A stretch of 64,000 bases of DNA from Erythrobacter sp. (GTDB taxonomy: Bacteria; Pseudomonadota; Alphaproteobacteria; Sphingomonadales; Sphingomonadaceae): assembly GCA_025698865.1 (NCBI GenBank), contig JAILWQ010000001.1, positions 983,940 to 1,047,939 on the forward strand, written 5' to 3'. The translations under genes were made by a program, and so were the position numbers. Under the pieces are notes generated by a model. The model was not told where the DNA came from, did not search any database, and saw only the letters and a program-made list of their open reading frames with translations. Position 1 is the stretch's first letter. Each line of letters opens with the position of its first letter. Positions 1 through 8,382 of the stretch are shown here, in pieces.

Positions 1-108
1 CACCACTACATCTCGACCGGCCTCGTGGCCGAGATCGAGGGCAATACCGTACGCTTGAGCGCGACAGGAGCGAACGCCGTCACCTTCGAGCAAGAAGGCG
101 ACGCGTAG
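1..108 (+). CDS. C-terminal end of an unidentified protein (5' end outside window)
   Basis: The frame is open from the first base and ends in TAG at 106-108, giving the last 35 residues of a protein that begins before the window. The piece ends NAVTFEQEGDA and is acidic at the tail. Nothing in it is long enough to recognise a family. It is the only open frame here whose composition fits the flanking genes, but it could be a chance open frame. Confidence 0.45.
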   Translation, partial: HHYISTGLVAEIEGNTVRLSATGANAVTFEQEGDA

Positions 109-160
109 CGTCTCGTGCAGAGGAGTGCGCGAGTGCCGCGCACCCCGCTCACCTGTCGGA

Positions 161-535
161 TCAGGCGGCGTCCGGGTCTCTCACCTCGACGCCGAACGGG
201 GTCTGCTGGTGCTGCACCACCACCCAGTTCTCGTGCGAGATCCGCCGCAAGGTGCTGGTGCACAACGCGTGGTAATCCTCCTCGTCACGGCGCGCATGGG
301 CACGGTAGCCGATGACGATCAGGCCTTCATCGGGCCGGGTCACGCGGGTGTCGGCGAATTCGACCTCGCTCCAGCGCGGCGTATTCTCGACCGCCTCGGT
401 CGCGGCCCGGTGATCGTAGAGAAACGGTTCGGCGGGCAGCGCCATCACGCAATCCTCCGCCACGTTCTCGCGATAGACATCCCCGCCCCCGAGCCACAAC
501 TCGCGTTCGAATTCCCAGATGCGATCGTCATTCAT
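161..535 (-). CDS. Small SnoaL/NTF2-like (DUF4440-type) protein
   Basis: The 124-residue product begins MNDDRIWEFERELW and has the length and the aromatic-rich alpha+beta pattern of the NTF2-like/DUF4440 fold, including an ALPAEPFLYDH stretch early on and a final WVVVQHQQTPF strand, as in proteins of this family that end in a conserved W-x-x-x-H-x-Q pattern. A clear Shine-Dalgarno sequence, AAGGAGAT, lies six bases upstream of the ATG and fixes the start. Members of this fold are often small-molecule binding or isomerase-like proteins, but no substrate can be read from the sequence. It stands alone, convergent with the fragment at the left edge and divergent from the small membrane protein at 724. 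Confidence 0.75.
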   Translation of the reverse strand: MNDDRIWEFERELWLGGGDVYRENVAEDCVMALPAEPFLYDHRAATEAVENTPRWSEVEFADTRVTRPDEGLIVIGYRAHARRDEEDYHALCTSTLRRISHENWVVVQHQQTPFGVEVRDPDAA

Positions 536-723
536 GCGTATCTCCTTCGTGTGTCCGTTCGCTTGAGTAACGGACGGGACGCGAAGGGGTTCACGATGAA
601 GTTCGCCAGCACCCGGTAAGAGGAATTCGACCGCAATGGCGGTAGTTGCGCGACCCTGTTGCGATCAACCAAGATTGTTGACATCCTTGGCACGATCGAC
701 ACCAAATTCGAGGAGCGCGATCG

Positions 724-981
724 ATGAGACAGACCAGATGGTCTCGCCGCCTGACATTTCTGGGGCTGGGGATCGGGATTGGCCTTCCGGGCCTGATGCG
801 CCTGACAGTTGGCGAAGGTCTGGTTCCGGCGCGAGGAACGTTGACCGCGCTGGCTGTCGGCATCGGCGCCCTGTGTATTCTGGGTGGCTATCTTGCCTAT
901 CGAGCTGCTGCCGACCAGGTGCAGGAAGATCGAGAGGAGATCGGCCTCGATGGCGGATCACCTCCCGGCGTTGGACGGTAG
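724..981 (+). CDS. Small two-helix membrane protein, function unknown
   Basis: This 85-residue frame begins at an ATG preceded by GAGGAGCG, a good ribosome binding site. Residues about 9-30 (TFLGLGIGIGLPGLMRL) and about 38-60 (TALAVGIGALCILGGYLAY) are hydrophobic enough to be two membrane helices; the tail is charged (QVQEDREEI) and then glycine-rich. I do not recognise a family. It faces the 3' end of nrdA. Overlapping frames on the other strand are less convincing because they lack a ribosome binding site and have arginine-rich, shadow-like composition. Confidence 0.55.
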   Translation: MRQTRWSRRLTFLGLGIGIGLPGLMRLTVGEGLVPARGTLTALAVGIGALCILGGYLAYRAAADQVQEDREEIGLDGGSPPGVGR

Positions 982-1137
982 CGCCCTCCGCCAACCGCCC
1001 GTTATCGGCCATCGAGCCGACGCCGGCGCAAACCGGCCGGCACAACAGCCACCTGGCCGAATGGCCGTCATCGCAAACGAGCGATACCAGTCAGGAACAC
1101 TGTCACCGCGGGCGATGAGCGAATGCCGCCCGCCCGT

Positions 1138-3180
1138 TTACTGGCAGGCCAGGCATTCCTCGTAATCGGTCTGCTCTCCGGCGCCCGCCATCAGCTCGTA
1201 CTTTGCCGCGTCGGAGGTGTTGTCCGCCTCGACGCCGCCCGCGAAGCCGGCGCGCTGGACGCTCTTGGAGCGCAGGTAATAGAGCGACTTGATGCCCTTC
1301 TCCCATGCCTGGAAGTGCAGCATCATCAGGTCCCACTTGTCGACATCGGCCGGGATGAACAGGTTCAGCGACTGCGCCTGATCGATGAAGGGCGAGCGGT
1401 CGGCGGCGAATTCGAGCAGCCAGCGCTGGTCGATCTCGAAGCTGGTCTTGAAGGTCGCCTTTTCCTCCGGCGTCAGGAAGTCGAGGTGCTGGACGCTGCC
1501 GCCCCGCTCGAGGATCGAGTTCCACACCGCGACCGAGTTCTTGCTCTTCTTGTCGAACAGCTTTTCGAGATACGGGTTCTTGACCACGAAGCTGCCCGAC
1601 AGGGTCTTGTGCGTGTAGATATTGGCCGGGATCGGCTCGATGCAGGCGCTGGTGCCGCCGCAGATGATGCTGATCGAGGCGGTCGGCGCGATCGCCATCT
1701 TGCAGCTGAACCGCTCCATGGCGCCGGTTTCCTCGGCGTCCGGGCACGGCCCGCGCTCGTTGGCGAGGACCATGCTGGCCTCTTCCGCCTTGGCGCTGAT
1801 GTGTTTGAACATTTTCAGGTTCCACACCTTGGCCATCGGGCTTTCGAAACCGATGTTCTTCTTCTGCAGGAAGGAGTGGAAACCCATCACGCCCATGCCG
1901 ACGCTGCGTTCGCGCGCGGCGGAATATTTGGCGCGGGCCATCTCGTCCGGCGCGCGGTCGATATAGTCCTGCAGCACGTTGTCGAGGAAACGCATCACGT
2001 CCTCGATGAAGCGCTTGTCGCCTTCCCACTCTTCCCATTTCTCAAGGTTGAGCGAGGACAGGCAGCAGACCGCCGTACGATCGTTGCCGAGATGGTCGAT
2101 GCCGGTCGGCAGGGTAATTTCCGAGCACAGGTTCGAGGTCGAGACCTTGAGGCCGAGTTCGCGGTGATGCTTGGGCATCATCCGGTTCACCGTGTCGGAG
2201 AAGACGATATAGGGCTCGCCCGTGGCCAGCCGGGTCTCGACCAGCTTCTGGAACAGGCTGCGCGCGTCGACCGTCTTGCGGACCGAACCGTCCTTGGGGC
2301 TGACGAGGTCGAACTCGGCGCCCTCGCGCACCGCTTCCATGAAGGCATCGGTCAGCAGCACGCCGTGGTGCAGATTGAGCGCCTTGCGGTTGAAATCGCC
2401 CGAGGGTTTGCGGATCTCGAGGAATTCCTCAATCTCGGGATGACTGACGTCGAGATAGCACGCCGCCGAACCGCGCCGCAGCGAGCCCTGGCTGATCGCC
2501 AGCGTCAGGCTGTCCATCACGCGGACGAAGGGAATGATGCCGCTGGTCTTGCCGTTGAGACCCACCGGCTCGCCGATGCCGCGGACATTGCCCCAATAGG
2601 TGCCGATGCCGCCGCCCTTGGAGGCGAGCCAGACATTCTCGTTCCAGGTGCCGACGATCCCGTCGAGGCTGTCGGAAACCGAGTTGAGATAGCACGAGAT
2701 CGGCAGGCCGCGCGTGGTGCCGCCGTTCGACAGCACCGGGGTGGCGGGCATGAACCACAGCTTGGAAATGTAGTCGTAGAGCCGCTGGGCATGCTCCTGA
2801 TCGTCGGCATAGGCATCGGCCACGCGCGCGAAGAGGTCCTGGAACGTCTCGCCGGGCAGCAGATAGCGGTCGATCAGCGTCTCCTTGCCGAATTCGGTGA
2901 GGTTGGCGTCGCGCGCCTGATCGGTCTCGACCGTGAAGCGACGGTCGAGCACCTTCTTGCTGTCGGGCGCGGGCGCGGCGGCGAGCGCCTTGGCCGCTTC
3001 GCCCATCGCCGATGCGGTCGCGCTGGTGAGCGCTTCGCTGTCCGTGTCTTTCGCGTCCATGGTCACTGCCTTCTCCGGCTTGCCCGCCGGTGCCTGCGTG
3101 GGAGCGGGCGCATCGCGCTCGATTTCCTGTGTCTCGCTATCGAGATTCATCGCCGCATCGTCCCCAATTCTGAAATCCAT
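1138..3180 (-). CDS. nrdA: Ribonucleoside-diphosphate reductase, alpha (large) subunit, class I
   Basis: This is the catalytic subunit that reduces ribonucleoside diphosphates to deoxyribonucleotides in the cytoplasm. Seen in the 680-residue product: the radical-site motif NLCSEI near residue 350 (Asn-Cys-Glu triad), CCLSSLNLE, the paired tyrosines of the radical path in SLYYLRSKSVQRA, and a C-terminal redox tail ending ECLACQ, a C-x2-C pair. No ATP-cone is recognisable at the N terminus; instead there is about 80 residues of low-complexity Ala/Asp/Glu-rich sequence. The start at 3180 (MDFRIGDD) is chosen because GGAG lies nine bases upstream; ATG at 3150 is the alternative. The beta subunit gene nrdB, often adjacent in relatives, is not next to it: the next gene downstream is on the other strand. 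The enzyme needs NrdB, presumably encoded elsewhere. Confidence 0.95.
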   Translation of the reverse strand: MDFRIGDDAAMNLDSETQEIERDAPAPTQAPAGKPEKAVTMDAKDTDSEALTSATASAMGEAAKALAAAPAPDSKKVLDRRFTVETDQARDANLTEFGKETLIDRYLLPGETFQDLFARVADAYADDQEHAQRLYDYISKLWFMPATPVLSNGGTTRGLPISCYLNSVSDSLDGIVGTWNENVWLASKGGGIGTYWGNVRGIGEPVGLNGKTSGIIPFVRVMDSLTLAISQGSLRRGSAACYLDVSHPEIEEFLEIRKPSGDFNRKALNLHHGVLLTDAFMEAVREGAEFDLVSPKDGSVRKTVDARSLFQKLVETRLATGEPYIVFSDTVNRMMPKHHRELGLKVSTSNLCSEITLPTGIDHLGNDRTAVCCLSSLNLEKWEEWEGDKRFIEDVMRFLDNVLQDYIDRAPDEMARAKYSAARERSVGMGVMGFHSFLQKKNIGFESPMAKVWNLKMFKHISAKAEEASMVLANERGPCPDAEETGAMERFSCKMAIAPTASISIICGGTSACIEPIPANIYTHKTLSGSFVVKNPYLEKLFDKKSKNSVAVWNSILERGGSVQHLDFLTPEEKATFKTSFEIDQRWLLEFAADRSPFIDQAQSLNLFIPADVDKWDLMMLHFQAWEKGIKSLYYLRSKSVQRAGFAGGVEADNTSDAAKYELMAGAGEQTDYEECLACQ

Positions 3181-3656
3181 CTGTGCCCGCTCCGCTGCTT
3201 GCCGAACCGGCGCCTGGCGCCATCTGTTCCGCATGTGTTCGATTCGAACGGGCAAGCCCCGCTCTAGCATTCTGACCGGGCGGCGGGGGCTAAACTTTTC
3301 CCCCGGTTTGACCACAAGGCACCTTTCGCGCCGTCTCGCCGCAATATGGGTATGCGGCCTGACGACGCTAGGTCTTGTGGGTCCCCCTGCTGCCCGGACC
3401 TAAATACTGAATCACTCAGCCCGTCTATGCAAGGCCGTCGATGGATCTTCGACCCCAATCGGCAGCCGCCAGACCACGTGTATTGCAGCGATGCAACGCA
3501 GCGACGCGTGGACCAAGCTGGACTTCGCGAGGGCGCAAGCACGAAAATGAATCCGTGAAAAAATTTTGGCGGGCAAAAGCGCGCGGCGCGGCTTGTGAAG
3601 CAATCGAATCCGCACCGGCAATTATCGAATCCGGCAGCGCTTGCCGGGGATGGTGA
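3181..3656. other. Intergenic region upstream of nrdA
   Basis: About 475 bases between the nrdA start and the end of the alpha/beta hydrolase gene. Frames here are short, arginine-rich and lack ribosome binding sites, so no gene is supported. The nrdA promoter must lie here. I looked for a pair of NrdR boxes and for the B12-box of a cobalamin riboswitch and saw neither with confidence. An AT-rich run (aaaaaattttggcg) near 3558-3571 stands out but has no obvious partner element. Confidence 0.5.
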
Positions 3657-4544
3657 TCAGGCGGCTCTGGCTGCGTGCTCCGCGATCGCGTCGGCCAGTT
3701 CGTCGACCAGTTCCGCCGGCAGGTCGTGGCCCCAGCCGGGAATCGTCTTCAGCCGTGCGCCGGGAATCGCGGCGGCGGTGTCCCTGCCGCCCTCGGGACG
3801 GACCAGAGGATCGGCCTCGCCATGAAGCACGAGCGTCGGGACCTTCACCTCCGCCAGTCGCGCCCGGCGATCGCCATCGTCGATGATCGCGGCCATCTGG
3901 CGCGGGAGCCCGGCGGGATAGACCGAGCGGCGCACGTTCTCGCGGACTCGTTCGCGCAGCCGTTCGGGATCGGGGCGGTAGCCGGGGCTGCCGATCGCCC
4001 CGGCGACTCGCAATCCGTGGTCGACCAGCGCCTCTTCCTCCAGCGAGGCGGGCCGCGCGGTCAGGGCCTGAATCGCGGCGCGCTCGGCCGCCGGCAGGCG
4101 GGGATTGCCGGTGGTCGACATGATCGAGGTGAGCGAAAGCAGGCGCTCGGGATGATTCACCGCCATCAGCTGTGCGATCATCCCGCCCATGCTTGCGCCC
4201 ACGACATGCGCGCGGGCGATGTCGAGCGCGTCGAGCAGCCCGATCCCGTCCGCCGCCATGTCGGCGAGCGTGTAAGGCACCGCGGGGCGAAACCCGATCC
4301 GCCGCATGATCATGTGCCGCACCATGCCCGGCGCCTTCGCCCCGTCCATCTTCTGGCTGAGGCCGATGTCGCGATTGTCGTAGCGGATCACGCGGTAGCC
4401 CCGCTCCACCAGCGCCTCGACCAGCTCGATCGGCCACAGCGTCATCTGCGCGCCCAGCCCCATGACCAGCAGAAGCGGCGGGTTCGCCGGATCGCCGTGG
4501 TCCTCGTAATGAAGCGTGATCGAATTGGCGGTGGTCTCGGGCAT
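3657..4544 (-). CDS. Alpha/beta hydrolase
   Basis: A soluble alpha/beta-hydrolase-fold enzyme of about 295 residues. Seen: the oxyanion-side strand PPLLLVMGLGAQMTLWP, the YDNRDIGLS segment, the nucleophile elbow VVGASMGGMIAQL (G-x-S-x-G) with Ser as nucleophile, a late acid in LVLHGEADPLV and a C-terminal His in IPGWGHDLP. The motifs GLGAQ and RYDNRDIGLS are typical of the proteobacterial esterase/haloperoxidase-like branch; the substrate cannot be assigned. The ATG at 4544 (MPETTANS) is preferred over a GTG 45 bases upstream, because GGAG lies 11 bases before it and the fold begins at residue 8. It follows the TraB-like gene by 87 bases on the same strand, possibly in one transcript with nadB. 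Confidence 0.9.
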   Translation of the reverse strand: MPETTANSITLHYEDHGDPANPPLLLVMGLGAQMTLWPIELVEALVERGYRVIRYDNRDIGLSQKMDGAKAPGMVRHMIMRRIGFRPAVPYTLADMAADGIGLLDALDIARAHVVGASMGGMIAQLMAVNHPERLLSLTSIMSTTGNPRLPAAERAAIQALTARPASLEEEALVDHGLRVAGAIGSPGYRPDPERLRERVRENVRRSVYPAGLPRQMAAIIDDGDRRARLAEVKVPTLVLHGEADPLVRPEGGRDTAAAIPGARLKTIPGWGHDLPAELVDELADAIAEHAARAA

Positions 4545-4631
4545 GGCAGGCGGATGCTCCTCAAACGGTTTCGCGGGCGGCAGCCTCACCGAAGTCGCTC
4601 ACCGCGTCACGCACGGGTGCCGGATAACAGT

Positions 4632-5564
4632 TCAGCGCCAGTCCGGCCCGGCGACATCGAACCCCTGCGCTGCAAGCTGGTCCAGCACGCCGCCTTCCTC
4701 GGCCAGCACGCGCAGCGGGACGACGGCCATCGTCGCCCCTTCCTCTCGGCTCGCGCTCGCGATCGCGGAGACCCATTGCTGGCGCAGCTCCCCGCCCAGA
4801 TCGACATCCGCCCAGGGCCAGCATTTTCCGAGCGCGATCTCCAGCGGGTTGGCCATGACGTCCGGCACACGGAAATTGCGCCAGTCCGCACCGCGGCGGG
4901 CGATCAGTTCCGGGCCGATCTCGACGGCCGTCATGGCCGCTTCGAGACAGGGAATGTGCGACCGCGGATCGCCCTCGGCGAGACTGTCGAGCATGTCTTC
5001 GCCGCGAACCGAGCCGACCGGCTGTGTGGGCACATCGGCCTTGCGTGCCGCGCGCCGGACGACCCGCGAGGCACCGTCCGCCGTGTCGCGATTGAAGCGC
5101 AACCGGCGTCCGAGCAGATCGAAGGCGGTCAGTAGGAAGCTTCCGCGCGAATGATCCTGATCGTAGGTCCGCTCCAGCGCCTCGAGCCGCGCGAGCTGTC
5201 CCGGCTCGAGATAATCGGCCGCCACCGTGCCCTTGGGCAGATTTCTGATCCGTCCGCCGGCAAAGATGACCCGCAGAATATCGCCCGGCGAAACCTTGCC
5301 CTCGACGCCCAGTATCACGCGCTGCGTGTCGGCGGTCGCTTCCTCCAGCCGATCGGGCTGCCAGTCGGTCGCCTTGGGCACGGCCGCGATCTCGCCGACC
5401 AGCAGCACCACGCCAGACGGTGTTTCGACCGTCCACATCGGCGCACCCGATCGCTTCGCCGTGACCACGATCGCCTCGTCGGCCGCAGGAGGTTCCTGCG
5501 CCCCGGCAGAGACGGGCACGAGAAACGACAGAGCCGCGGACGCGGCGAACAGTGTTTTCATCAT
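4632..5564 (-). CDS. Exported TraB/GumN family protein
   Basis: The 310-residue product starts MMKTLFAASAALSFLVPV with a classic signal peptide probably cleaved after SAGAQ, so it is exported to the periplasm or membrane. The body carries TraB/GumN features: an early WTVETPSGVVLLVGEI strand, in place of the more usual LxGTxH, and long helical segments ending in a WVSAIASASREEGATMAVVPLR segment that corresponds to the family's 'nR(N)xxMa' end region. GumN/TraB proteins have been proposed to be metalloprotease-like (Tiki-related), but the usual histidine of the LxGTxH motif is not seen here, so activity is doubtful. It lies 71 bases downstream of nadB on the same strand. Two adjacent ATG codons (5564 and 5561) are equally possible starts. 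Confidence 0.75.
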   Translation of the reverse strand: MMKTLFAASAALSFLVPVSAGAQEPPAADEAIVVTAKRSGAPMWTVETPSGVVLLVGEIAAVPKATDWQPDRLEEATADTQRVILGVEGKVSPGDILRVIFAGGRIRNLPKGTVAADYLEPGQLARLEALERTYDQDHSRGSFLLTAFDLLGRRLRFNRDTADGASRVVRRAARKADVPTQPVGSVRGEDMLDSLAEGDPRSHIPCLEAAMTAVEIGPELIARRGADWRNFRVPDVMANPLEIALGKCWPWADVDLGGELRQQWVSAIASASREEGATMAVVPLRVLAEEGGVLDQLAAQGFDVAGPDWR

Positions 5565-5635
5565 CGCGCCAGCTCGTGCAGCGCGCCGAATGAACCGCAT
5601 CTGTCCCGTTTGGCGCGGCAACTCGCGGCAGCCGT

Positions 5636-7222
5636 TCAGGGCACCAGCACCGTGTCGCGCGCCACGGACGCGGTTTCGGGATAGTCCATCGTATAATGCA
5701 GCCCCCGGCTTTCGTGGCGCTTCAGTGCGCTCTGCACGATCAGCCCGGCGGCCTGGTGGAGATTGCGAAGTTCGATGAGGTCGGTCGTCACGCGGAAGCT
5801 GCCGTAATAATCCTCGATCTCCTTGCCGAGCATCTCGATCCGGTTGGCCGCGCGCTCCAGCCGCTTGGTGGTCCGCACGATGCCGACATAGTTCCACATG
5901 AAGCGGCGGATCTCGGTCCAGTTCTGCTTGATGACCACTTCCTCGTCGGAATCGGCGACGCGGCTCTCGTCCCATTCGAGGATTTCGGGCGGTGCCTCCA
6001 GCCCATTCCACTGGGCGAGGATGTCGCGCGCCGCCGCCTCGCCGAAGACGAAGCATTCGAGCAGCGAGTTGGAGGCGAGGCGATTGGCGCCGTGGAGCCC
6101 GCTCTCGGTGCATTCGCCCGCCGCCCACAGGCCCGGCAGGTCGGTCCGCGCGTCGAGCCCGATGACCACGCCGCCGCAGGTGTAATGCTGGGCCGGCACG
6201 ACGGGGATCGGCTCCTTCGTCATGTCGATGCCGAGCGAGAGCAGCTTTTCATGGATGGTCGGGAAATGCCCGCGCACGAAATCGGCGGGCTGGTGGCTGA
6301 TGTCGAGATGGACGAAATCGAGGCCGTAGCGTTTGATCTGGTCGTCGTTCGCCCGGGCGACGACATCGCGCGGCGCGAGTTCCATGCGTTCGGGATCGTA
6401 GCGCTCCATGTAGCGCTCGCCGGTTTCCGGATTGATCAGCCGCCCGCCCTCGCCGCGCACCGCCTCGGTGATAAGGAAGTTCTTGACCTCGAGATTGTAG
6501 AGGCAGGTCGGGTGGAACTGCATCATCTCCATGTTGGAGACGCGCGCGCCGGCGCGGTAGGCCATGGCGATCCCGTCTCCGGTCGCGCCGCGCGGCGCGG
6601 TGGAGAACTGGTAGACGCGCCCCGCCCCGCCCGCGGCCAGCACGGTGGCGCGCGCGACGTGCTTGACCACTCGCCCGCTCGCCTCGTCTAGGGCATAGAC
6701 GCCCCAGACCCGGCCTGCGGCGGAGAAATCGACCTGGTTGCGCCCGGTGATGAAGTCGATGCAGGTCTGGCCGGGCACCAGGGTGATGTTCGGATTGGCG
6801 CGCGCGGCGTTGAGCAGCGCCTCCTGCACCGCCCAGCCGGTCGCATCGTCGACATGGACGATCCGGCGGTGGCTGTGCCCGCCCTCGCGGGTGAGGTGGA
6901 GATTGCCGCTTTCGCGGTTGAAGGGCACGCCGAGCTCGGACAGCCGGTCGATGCTGGCGGGCGCGCGCTCGATGACGAATTCGACGACCTCGCGGTCGTT
7001 CAGCCCCGCCCCCGCGATCATCGTGTCGCGCACGTGATCCTCGAAGGTGTCGCCGGCGTCGAGGACCGCGGCGATCCCCCCTTGCGCCCAGGCTGTGCTG
7101 CCGCCGGTCAGGCTGCCCTTGGCGAGAACGCAGACCTTGCGGGTTTCGGCGAGCGCGAGCGCGGCGGTCAATCCGGCCGCGCCCGAGCCGATGACAAGCA
7201 CGTCGTGCGTGTGAGAAGGCAT
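5636..7222 (-). CDS. nadB: L-aspartate oxidase (NAD biosynthesis)
   Basis: Flavoprotein that oxidises L-aspartate to iminoaspartate, the first step of de novo NAD synthesis. Seen: N-terminal FAD-binding dinucleotide fold VLVIGSGAAGLTAALALAE, the GGSTAWAQGGIAAV segment typical of NadB, the substrate-site region HYTCGGVVIGLDARTDLPG, and GLHGANRLASNSLLECFVFG followed by the helical C-terminal domain with ETASVARDTVLVP at the end. Length (528 residues) matches the family. Two ATG codons are available; GGAGG abuts the first (7228) but sits six bases before the second (7222), which is therefore the better start. nadA and nadC are not in the window. The TraB-like and hydrolase genes follow on the same strand. 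Confidence 0.95.
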   Translation of the reverse strand: MPSHTHDVLVIGSGAAGLTAALALAETRKVCVLAKGSLTGGSTAWAQGGIAAVLDAGDTFEDHVRDTMIAGAGLNDREVVEFVIERAPASIDRLSELGVPFNRESGNLHLTREGGHSHRRIVHVDDATGWAVQEALLNAARANPNITLVPGQTCIDFITGRNQVDFSAAGRVWGVYALDEASGRVVKHVARATVLAAGGAGRVYQFSTAPRGATGDGIAMAYRAGARVSNMEMMQFHPTCLYNLEVKNFLITEAVRGEGGRLINPETGERYMERYDPERMELAPRDVVARANDDQIKRYGLDFVHLDISHQPADFVRGHFPTIHEKLLSLGIDMTKEPIPVVPAQHYTCGGVVIGLDARTDLPGLWAAGECTESGLHGANRLASNSLLECFVFGEAAARDILAQWNGLEAPPEILEWDESRVADSDEEVVIKQNWTEIRRFMWNYVGIVRTTKRLERAANRIEMLGKEIEDYYGSFRVTTDLIELRNLHQAAGLIVQSALKRHESRGLHYTMDYPETASVARDTVLVP

Positions 7223-7343
7223 GCCCATCCTCCGGCTTCAACACGCAAGCAGGGCGCGGCGCAAGAGGCTGCGCCTCTGTCCGGACGGCGAGCATGCCGC
7301 GCCCGACCGTATCAGGCGCGCGGGATGCTCGCCGAACGCGGGA

Positions 7344-7910
7344 TCAGAGCAGCATTTCGAGGTTGCGCCGCTCGGCCCCTGCAAACTGGCTGGTGAAGGC
7401 CGCGATCACCTCGGACACGTCGGGCCGGGCCGCTTCGCCCGCCGCGACCGCCTCGGCGGGCCCTGCGGAAACAGTGCTGCTGGCGGCGACCTGCTCGGTG
7501 ATCGACCCCTTCGACGCGGTCAGCGTGCTGGCTTCCCCGAGCGGCGGCGCGCTGCGGCTCGGCCGCTCGGCAGTGCTGCTCGCGACCGGCGCGGACGAGG
7601 TGGTGCCGGAAGCCGGCGGGGAGACCGGTTCGGCGGCGGACGGCGCTTCGGGAGACGCCGACTGCGCGGGCGGCGGCGCTTCGTAGGTCACCGGCTCGCT
7701 CGGCGCAGGCGAGGGCTGATAGGTCACGCCGGGTTCGCTGGGCGGAGGGTTCCCCTGCGAGCCTGCGCCATTCGACGACGGTTCGCTGGCTGCGGGCGGC
7801 GGCGGGCTGGAGGTTTCCGCCGCGGGTGAAGGCTGCGGCGAGGGGGCCGGTGCCGGTGCGGGGGTCGGTGTGGGTCGGGGGCCGAAGCCGATGACGGAAA
7901 AAAAGCTCAC
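7344..7910 (-). CDS. Proline/serine/alanine-rich low-complexity protein, unknown
   Basis: A 188-residue protein starting at a GTG with AAGGAG 8 bases upstream. Residues about 12-110 are a disordered run of P, S, A and T with repeats such as PTPAPAPAPSP; the middle is Ala/Ser-rich; the last 25 residues (RPDVSEVIAAFTSQFAGAERRNLEML) look helical and may be the only folded part. No signal peptide or membrane segment. The strong start signal and a GC-skewed third position argue that it is real, but no family is recognised. It ends 116 bases before the nadB start on the same strand. Confidence 0.6.
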   Translation of the reverse strand: MSFFSVIGFGPRPTPTPAPAPAPSPQPSPAAETSSPPPPAASEPSSNGAGSQGNPPPSEPGVTYQPSPAPSEPVTYEAPPPAQSASPEAPSAAEPVSPPASGTTSSAPVASSTAERPSRSAPPLGEASTLTASKGSITEQVAASSTVSAGPAEAVAAGEAARPDVSEVIAAFTSQFAGAERRNLEMLL

Positions 7911-8148
7911 GCTGCTGCTCCTTTCGGGAGTTTGGAATGGGCCATCCTAAGTCCCGGAGGATTTACGCAATTCCCCCCGAAGCAGGATAAAAAACTCTTA
8001 ACATTCGCGAGTTTGCGACGTCTCCGGCCCCGTTTGCCGCATTTGTGTCGCAATTCTCCAACGACTCGCCTCCGCAGGGTTGGACAGTCGGCCGCTCCCG
8101 GATAGCGGGCGGACGGGGGCCAGACATCTTTCGGGAGGGTTGCAGCGA

Positions 8149-8337
8149 ATGAAGCTGGCTTATCTTACTTGCGCGCTCGGCAGGCACAGCGTCGATCTCA
8201 CCAATGCCCGGCGCACCCATGGCGGCCGCGTCGGCCGGTGCCGGCATTGCGCCACCGCGCTGGAAGAGGTCGCGCCGTTCGTCTGGAAGGCGCAGAAGGT
8301 TCACGATGCGGGGCTCGGCCACAGGCGCATGGGCTGA
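8149..8337 (+). CDS. Small Cys/His protein with a CRHC motif, unknown
   Basis: A 62-residue basic protein starting MKLAYLTCALGRHS, with CGGGAGG-type Shine-Dalgarno (GGGAGG) about nine bases before the ATG. It has one C-x2-C (CRHC at residues 31-34), an additional Cys at 8 and several His residues, so it could hold a zinc ion as a short zinc ribbon. The pattern C-x4-H…C-x2-C resembles short sphingomonad proteins annotated only as hypothetical. No operon partner: it is convergent with the ABC ATPase gene. Confidence 0.6.
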   Translation: MKLAYLTCALGRHSVDLTNARRTHGGRVGRCRHCATALEEVAPFVWKAQKVHDAGLGHRRMG

Positions 8338-8341
8338 TGCC

Positions 8342-8368
8342 CGGGCCGGCACGTCGTCCCCCGGCCCG
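8342..8368. terminator. Possible bidirectional hairpin between convergent genes
   Basis: CGGGCCGG (8342-8349) and CCGGCCCG (8361-8368) form a perfect eight-base stem with an 11-base loop, placed exactly between the convergent stops at 8337 and 8383. There is no T-tract, so this is a stem that may stop or protect transcripts rather than a textbook intrinsic terminator. Confidence 0.4.
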
Positions 8369-8382
8369 CAAATCCCCGCCCC

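Noticed and set aside
3181..3656. Cobalamin riboswitch or NrdR boxes before nrdA
   Set aside because: No B12-box-like segment and no pair of AT-rich NrdR palindromes was found.
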